From: Solen grandis
Taxonomy: Eukaryota > Mollusca > Bivalvia > Adapedonta > Solenidae
Direction: 5' to 3'
Assembly (NCBI GenBank): GCA_021229015.1
Contig: CM037788.1
Location: forward strand, 47,097,520 to 47,161,519
DNA: 64,000 nt
Shown one piece after another: positions 46,731 to 64,000 of the stretch (within the stretch, counting starts at the first letter, position 1; each line of letters starts with the position of its first letter). A program made the translations under genes and the position numbers. The notes beneath the pieces were generated by a model that saw only the letters and a program-made list of their open reading frames with translations, did no database searches and was not told where the DNA came from.

Positions 46731-49606
46731 CAGGCCCGGATTCAGCGGAGGGGGAGGGGGCCTTGCCCCCCCCCCCCCCCCCCCCAGCTGCCCCTGGTCA
46801 TACATTTTTCTAGTCTATAAAATCCCTTGATTACATCATAGTATTGTTGTCTAGAGGAAATCCCCATCGTGGGCCCCTCGTACTGAACCACCTGACCAGC
46901 CAGACTCCTATTGTCTTATGGCCCCCTGCTGTTAATGTGTAGGTAATCCGAATCGGCAGTCGTCCATGACTGTGTGATAAGCATGTGTTTAAGGTACTGC
47001 AGACACGTTCACTGATTGAGAGAAATTTACATGTCGTCTGTCGAGCGATCTAATAATTAGGAAAAATAGGCAATTACCAAAAGTTTGTATCAGGCAAATG
47101 CAGTTTAAGAAATATAATAAAAATAGTTAAGCTAAAAACAACAACTAAGCTGGACATTAAAATGTAATTAGCATCGAAAGAATTTCACTACAGCCCAAAA
47201 GAATTAATAATGATGATAATGATAATAATAAACAAACTACTTTGACGAAATCTACTCAACGATTTTTTTAATTCACTAAACTCTAAATGTATAAAGTTTT
47301 TAATCTTGAATTAAAAGCGGGCTAATTAGCTGTCGGCAGCTTGATGAACTTTCAGCTTTGAAAAATTGCCGATTTCGTTTTTGAAAAAGTTAAAAAGGTA
47401 ATGATTTTTTTTTTGCTGTAGCAAACTGCAGAGTAGATGCATACCTATCGCTAGCCATGCAAATTAAACTTAATCAGAAATGGGTTGTGTTTCTAAATGT
47501 CATCAGCTTTACTTTTTTTACATAACCTTTTGAGTATTATTTTTTATGAAACTAACTCCTAAATATTTTTCCTGAAAGGAATAAATACAAATAGTAGGCC
47601 GATACATCATCATGTTCACTTTTGTTTTTACGAATATAAAATAATCTACATATATGTATATTCATGGTCTCTTTATATAGAGACCCTTGTGTATTTTAAA
47701 TTTATAAAAAACATGAATATGAAATGAAAGAATTGAAATTTTCAATCTGCCGTATTTTGGGAAAATCCATATTTTGGGACAATGTATATGTAGATTATAC
47801 ATGATCACTAATTCAAATCAAATCCAGGTAATCAGTCATTGAGCAATGTTACTGATAAGTCGATGAAAACGAAATACTAATGCACAGAAAACACAATTTA
47901 TGTGCGAATAAAAACGGATATTTAAGATTTTATATTAAATATCAACATCTTTCATTACTGAATATTGTTTGTTTTGTCACTGATTTAAAATTCAGAAAAA
48001 CATGTACCAACAATCGACACGCAGAAGGGGCCCGAACCTTCTGCAACCGCCCGACCCTAAAACGTGCGCCTGGTTGTTGTTTTTTTTTATCTGGGAAGTC
48101 TGTGTGTGAAGGCTGCTTCCAGATCGACAATTAGACAGTCAAGATTACCAGGTTCGAACCGAATACAGCATATACCCGGTATTCCCTTCAACATATTTGA
48201 CAAAATATGTTTAAAGTGATTTTTTCCTCAGATTTAAACAAAACTGTCTTTTACAATGTTGATTCTAAAACTGGTGACTATTTAAAGCATTTACTAACTG
48301 ATAGTGTACACAAGTCACTTTTTTGGGGGGTGGGGTCCAAAAAATCACTTTTTTTATGCCAGTCTGACCCCCCCCCCCCCCTCCCTTACTACCGTCATTT
48401 TTGGAATACAAATGTAGTCAAATACTTTTGCACAGTAGTTATTCAAAAACATGGCTTTGCGAAGGTAAAATATAGAATTATATCGCTCAAGGCTCAGTCC
48501 CACTTGACATTTTTTTGCCTAGGGAATGTACTCCCGATGGAAATTGATGAGCTTCGGGAGGCGTCGGGAACAGGTTCCCCCGTGTCCCGCAGAAGCTTCG
48601 AAAGCGTCGCGAGCTATGTGGAGTCATCGGGAGGCCTCGGGAGAACTTCATTGCTTGCATTGGAATTTTTCCCTATATGTTGTCGAAGTTTTATCGGGGA
48701 AAACAGGCCGGGGAAACATACGCATAGCTTCCCGGAAGCTCCTGGGAAGCATTCACGAAGATTTCGCGAAAAATTTTCCTCCGAGGAACCCCCTAGGCTT
48801 CGGTGATGTCTCGAAGGTTCGGCAACTTTTCTGTGACACATTCCAGATCTTGTGATAGAATCTCAGAATATTCGCAAAAAAATCCGACAAGCGCACTCTA
48901 AAATTTGTTGCTTTTTTGGTCAACTTTAGACTGAAACGGTAAAAAAGGCCATAGGACATTGCTGGGGGCATCCTCATAAACGCCCGAAAGTCTAGCCTTG
49001 GTTTTGTCCATCACTAAATTCTCATAATCTCCATAATCTTCCCCGAGGCACCTAGGATGGTTCGCTACAACAATACACCCCCTAATCTACGGGGATATTC
49101 CCCCGATGATGTTTCAAATTCGGTGAAGCTCCGAGGCACCTTCCCCGATCATCGGAGAAATGTCCCGAACATCGGGAGCCATCCCCGATAATACAAGGTC
49201 ATTGTACCATAACCGCGCGGAAACATCAGTGAACGTTTCATCGGACAAATCCCGAAGCTTCTAATGGGACTGCTCCGTCTTTTTGGCTCAAACATCTGAT
49301 GCCATCGGGAGAAAATTTGTGTATTTCCACATCGCCGATGATTTTTCTCCAGTGGGACCTAGGCATTAGATCCATGGTCTTCAAGTTTCAAAAAAAAAAA
49401 GAAAAAAAAAAAAAAGAAAAAAAAACAAACATAAAAAACCTTCACTTTTATCCCCAGATACCCTTCAGAATGCATCTCCGTCACACTAAAAACTCTTTTT
49501 TTTTTCGGGGGAGCATGCCCCCGGACCCCCTATCACTCACATCACATTCAGACTTTGCCCCCCCCCCCCCCACCCCCCCGGTGGAAAAATTCTGGATCCG
49601 GGCCTG
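46731..49606. mobile_element. Large TIR DNA transposon, copy B, uninterrupted
   Basis: It begins CAGGCCCGGATTCAGCGG and ends with the inverse of CAGGCCCGGATCCAGAA. The flanking hexamer ATGGAC occurs exactly on both sides, a perfect 6-bp target duplication. It shares most internal blocks with copy A. Long C and G runs near both ends (about 46766-46785 and 49557-49578) come from the subterminal region. Open frames inside are overlapping shadows with no transposase motif. Confidence 0.87.
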
Positions 49607-49609
49607 ATG

Positions 49610-51930
49610 GACATAATATAACGAATTAGCTATAACTTACTTGTTTTTTAACGGATTTTAAAAATTCTTCTTTGGTTTAAAAGGTTAGACATTCTACTTA
49701 CACATCATAAAATAAAGTTTCAAACTTAGAAATATTAAACTGCTATTAAACTGATTCAAAAAAGGATCAAACTTTGAACTACCATTAAACAACCAAATCA
49801 AGCCGATCTTTATAAAATATTCATATTTGAAAAGATCTCCGTGAGGACTTTTGATTTTACCCATTTTCTCTAGATATGATATTTTTAGATTCTGAGATAT
49901 TTAAGGTCAAAGAAAAAACAAATAATCACAATATGCGCGAAGTCGTGTATAGTGTACAGGTTAATCAAGCTCAGCTCGCGAAGCCTTGCAATATATATAA
50001 CTTAACATTAAAAATCAGTGTTTTTGCAGCAATGACTATCAACCACAAAAAAACATGGATTTTTTTTACCAGCAAATATATAGGCGCGTCATATTTATGC
50101 AAACATATTTTTTGTTCTCTTCTCAATAAAATGTGTAATTAATGATATGTTTCCAGGTGATCCTTTGAGAAAATTGGAAAATAAATGGTATGGTGCCCCT
50201 GAATTGCCAAGGAAAAACTCCAAAATGTCACAAATTTAAGTTTACCAGTACATGTAACTTGCATTTCTAAACGTTTTTCACATATTTACTCATTTATATT
50301 TGTAATGTAGTGTGACAAAAGAGGGGAAATAAATCAAACAATGAGTAGCTTTAAAAAAAATATTTGGTGGGCGGTGGCATGCTTAGTCACTTAGCTTGTA
50401 CCGTAAGATCGTATTTGATTCAGCAAACAGTCTGTATCTCTAATTTGTGAAAAGAGGACCATTGAGAACATTGCCTTTAAGCAGAAGCGCATAGAAATAA
50501 ATTTTTGATTGGTTGAAATACAGTTAAAAATCAGGGTTAACAGCAACAGCATATACAGCTGCCGCCGACAAATAATTACCCTTCAAGTAGGGAGGGGGTT
50601 CGTTTGGAGCGGACTACCTTATGATACATGCTCACAAAGATAACATTATCCGGTGATTTTTAAACTTGTCAGTGTATAACTATAACAATATACTAATATG
50701 GGCTGCTTTCATACAATAAGAAAAAAAACGAAACTTTAAGTGGATTATAAACACTCAACAATGCTAAGTCTCAGATGATTAAGCATTAAAAAATTAGAGA
50801 CCAGAAAAAAAGTAGAAGGGAATATTTATCTTGGTTGGGTTTATTCCGACTTTAGAATAATCCTGATCATGAATGTGTTATAGTTGTGAGTGACTTTAAT
50901 GAATCACTAAATATGCAAATATGCAAATACTTTGAAACTCCTGTGTAAATGTACGAATTTGCCACAGCCATGCATATACGAGAAGAAGATTGTCAGTGGA
51001 CTGGCAACTTATGGCGACCAGCTTAAATAATTTCATAAAACATGACTCTCGTGTCATTATTTCTATATAAAAATATAATTAGTTTTAAAAGCTTAGATTT
51101 AAAGCTACATTATCACATAAAAGATCGTCATGTTTTACATAACGCGTTAATGAATTGTGAATATTTCATCAAGCTTAAACAGTTTTATTTGCTACAAGAT
51201 TGGTGAGTTCAATTATTATAACAATTGAGAATGAAATTTTAACTATTTTCTATACGTGAAGTTTGAACAAAATTCAGTGAGTTTACAAATAAATCCACCA
51301 AAGCAGAGATGTGAATGTAGCTCCGTGACCAAAGTGTACATAAGGTCTACACATTGTGAGAAACAAAGAGGGCTGCTCAGAATGCAGTAGTTTTATGCAA
51401 TTTTAAAATGGAATATGTCCTAGGTACCCAGGTTATATATATATATAGTGATATGTATATAAGCCTTTTCATTAAATTCAAATATTTTGACACATGAATA
51501 TTTACGTTTCCATACTGTAAGTACTTTGATCAACATACGGACAGGAAACGGAAATGAAAATAACCGGATGTGACCTACATCACATGATAGATCATCAGAC
51601 AAATCGATCAAGATGGTTTGTATTAATTATTTGTATTTTTAAATTGCAGCGGTGTTACTATTCCTCAGACAGCTTCGTGAAAATGAAGCAAATGACAAAG
51701 ACATGTTTAGAATACTGTATGTTAACGAAAACACGTTTCTTTCAGATTAATTCTTTAATTGCCGGTAGCTGTCAAACGTAGTTATAGGGAAATTAGGTGG
51801 GTGGGGTGACGTTGTCGGAACATAATTCTACATTTTTTATAAACATAAATCTAAACTTTAAATCGCATTCATTTAATGTTATACGTAAATGGTATTTTAC
51901 AGTTTTATGAACATGTAAATGTCATTTTAG
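49610..51930. other. Region upstream of ATP6V1A coding exon 1
   Basis: This probably holds the promoter, the non-coding first exon and part of intron 1 of ATP6V1A, but no CpG-rich or clearly exon-like segment stands out by eye, so the transcription start may lie elsewhere. Confidence 0.4.
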
Positions 51931-51939
51931 GCAGGTGGA

Positions 51940-62912
<10,973 letters not shown>

Positions 62913-64000
62913 TCACGCAATAAAATCAGACTGTTTATCATGTATCATTCGCTAGCATCATTGTTAAAATTATTGTCAGAGATGTAAAATCTGACCATCT
63001 TCGCAACAAATGTTCCGGGTAATGTAGAGTGTCATGTTTTGGGTAAGCTGACTAGGTGTGAGGTGGTCAATTTTTTGTCTGTGATAGTGAGTAGCCAGTT
63101 AGACATGCCCGCATGTTTGTCACGCAGATCTCTTGTAGTTTTGATCATTACCATGTTCCTGATCAAATCTTTGTAAGTTGCTATATTTTATCCTGGCCTC
63201 TCTCACATGAAAACCATTGTCACCAGATTATATACGAGTTTATACAATTATGTGTGAGGCGTGATACTATATGATTGTCACAGCTTAACAAAAGGTTCAG
63301 CATTTTCTAGTTTAAAGAACAAGGGCCCTGTCTCTGCAAAGTTATATGGCGAGTCATTTCAGAAATATACTGACGTGTCCTGACAAGGTTCTCTGTTTGG
63401 TATAAATGTGGAAATCTAGTCCATCCTGTAATCGTGTGATGGTTGAGGTGTATGAGGCTTGTTCATGGTTAAGATGGTGTGTATCTGTCCACAAAACTGT
63501 CAACAAGAGTCACGCTCTGCAGGGTCCAACCCTTGACCACTCATTTAACACTATGGTAAACAATTTAAAGGCTAGATCAGACAGCAAGCAAGTTTGTCTA
63601 ACCAAGTGTTATCAGCATTTCTGCTAAAAACACAACCCATTTGAAATTTATTCCTTCATCTTTATAATTCCATAACAAAATGCAAAAGAGTACAGATCAG
63701 TTCTGAATTTGCTCATCAGGGAAACATGTTCATCTGAAGCATGCCATCTACTGACCAGACATGTTATGTTCTTAAATGATGTTTCTTTTTTAACTTTTTC
63801 TGTAAATTTGTCTTTTTTTCTAACAGTTAATATAATATCGTTTTTACATGTAGTTATGATTGTTTCTTTGAATGTTTTATTTAAAGTCCCAATACAAATG
63901 TGCAGTTGTAGACCAACATGTGCTATTTTTCACACTGCTGTTGTATTCAACATAAGTGTTCATTTATGTCCGTCTGTGATTGTGGACTGGAGACAAGTCA
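62913..64000 (+). other. Probable ATP6V1A 3' UTR and downstream sequence
   Basis: This stretch follows the ATP6V1A stop codon. An AATAAA lies at 62919-62924, only 7 bases after the stop and therefore too close to be a likely used signal. No other canonical AATAAA was seen before the window ends; the variant AATACA occurs near 63889. No open frame resembling a gene was recognised. Confidence 0.5.

Noticed and set aside
48207..48855. Long overlapping open frames in copy B
   Set aside because: They overlap in several frames on both strands within a GC-rich, palindromic part of the transposon and show no transposase motif.

Overview
The window is AT-rich, intron-rich and full of repeats. It looks like nuclear DNA of a bivalve mollusc. 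The evidence is a V-ATPase catalytic-subunit gene with long introns, a TRIM/NHL-type exon, tRNA-derived SINEs of the kind common in bivalves, and several repeats built like the bivalve pearl/Helentron-associated elements (tandem core repeats next to a CCGT tetranucleotide run). A venerid clam is plausible, but I cannot prove the species. A run of exactly 100 N at 30377-30476 shows this is a draft scaffold.

Layout. 1-8.6 kb: AT-rich intergenic or intronic DNA with microsatellites and no convincing gene. 8.6-11.5 kb: a SINE, a broken RNase H fragment of a LINE, and a pearl-like element. 11.76-20.35 kb: one large DNA transposon (copy A) carrying four younger insertions: a poly(A)-tailed 1.1-kb retroposon, a SINE, a 5'-truncated LINE and, inside the LINE, a 1.6-kb TIR element. 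A second copy (copy B, 46.73-49.61 kb) lacks these insertions and serves as an empty-site reference. 21-27.8 kb: SINEs, a mariner transposase remnant, minisatellites and microsatellites. 27.8-28.4 kb (minus strand): a complete small secreted-peptide precursor, probably a neuropeptide ending in an amidation signal. 30.4 kb: assembly gap beside a degenerate tandem repeat. 33.86-34.91 kb (minus): first coding exon of an unrecognised Ser/Thr-rich, probably nuclear protein. 39.14-41.12 kb (plus): terminal NHL beta-propeller exon, with a possible upstream mini-exon, flanked by two related foldback elements. 42-46 kb: SINEs. 51.94-62.91 kb (plus): the full ATP6V1A coding region in 14 exons (618 residues once two single-base indels are allowed for), with three pearl/Helentron-like elements in its introns. 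One of those carries an endonuclease-domain remnant next to its 3' terminus.

The host genes are functionally unrelated: proton pump, peptide signalling, a TRIM/NHL-like protein and an unknown nuclear protein. Most of the window's history is transposition. The observations most worth following up are the candidate amidated neuropeptide, the Helentron-type element with its endonuclease tail, the dated nest of insertions in copy A with its 6-bp target duplication, the twin palindromes around the NHL exon, and the two frame-breaking indels in ATP6V1A.
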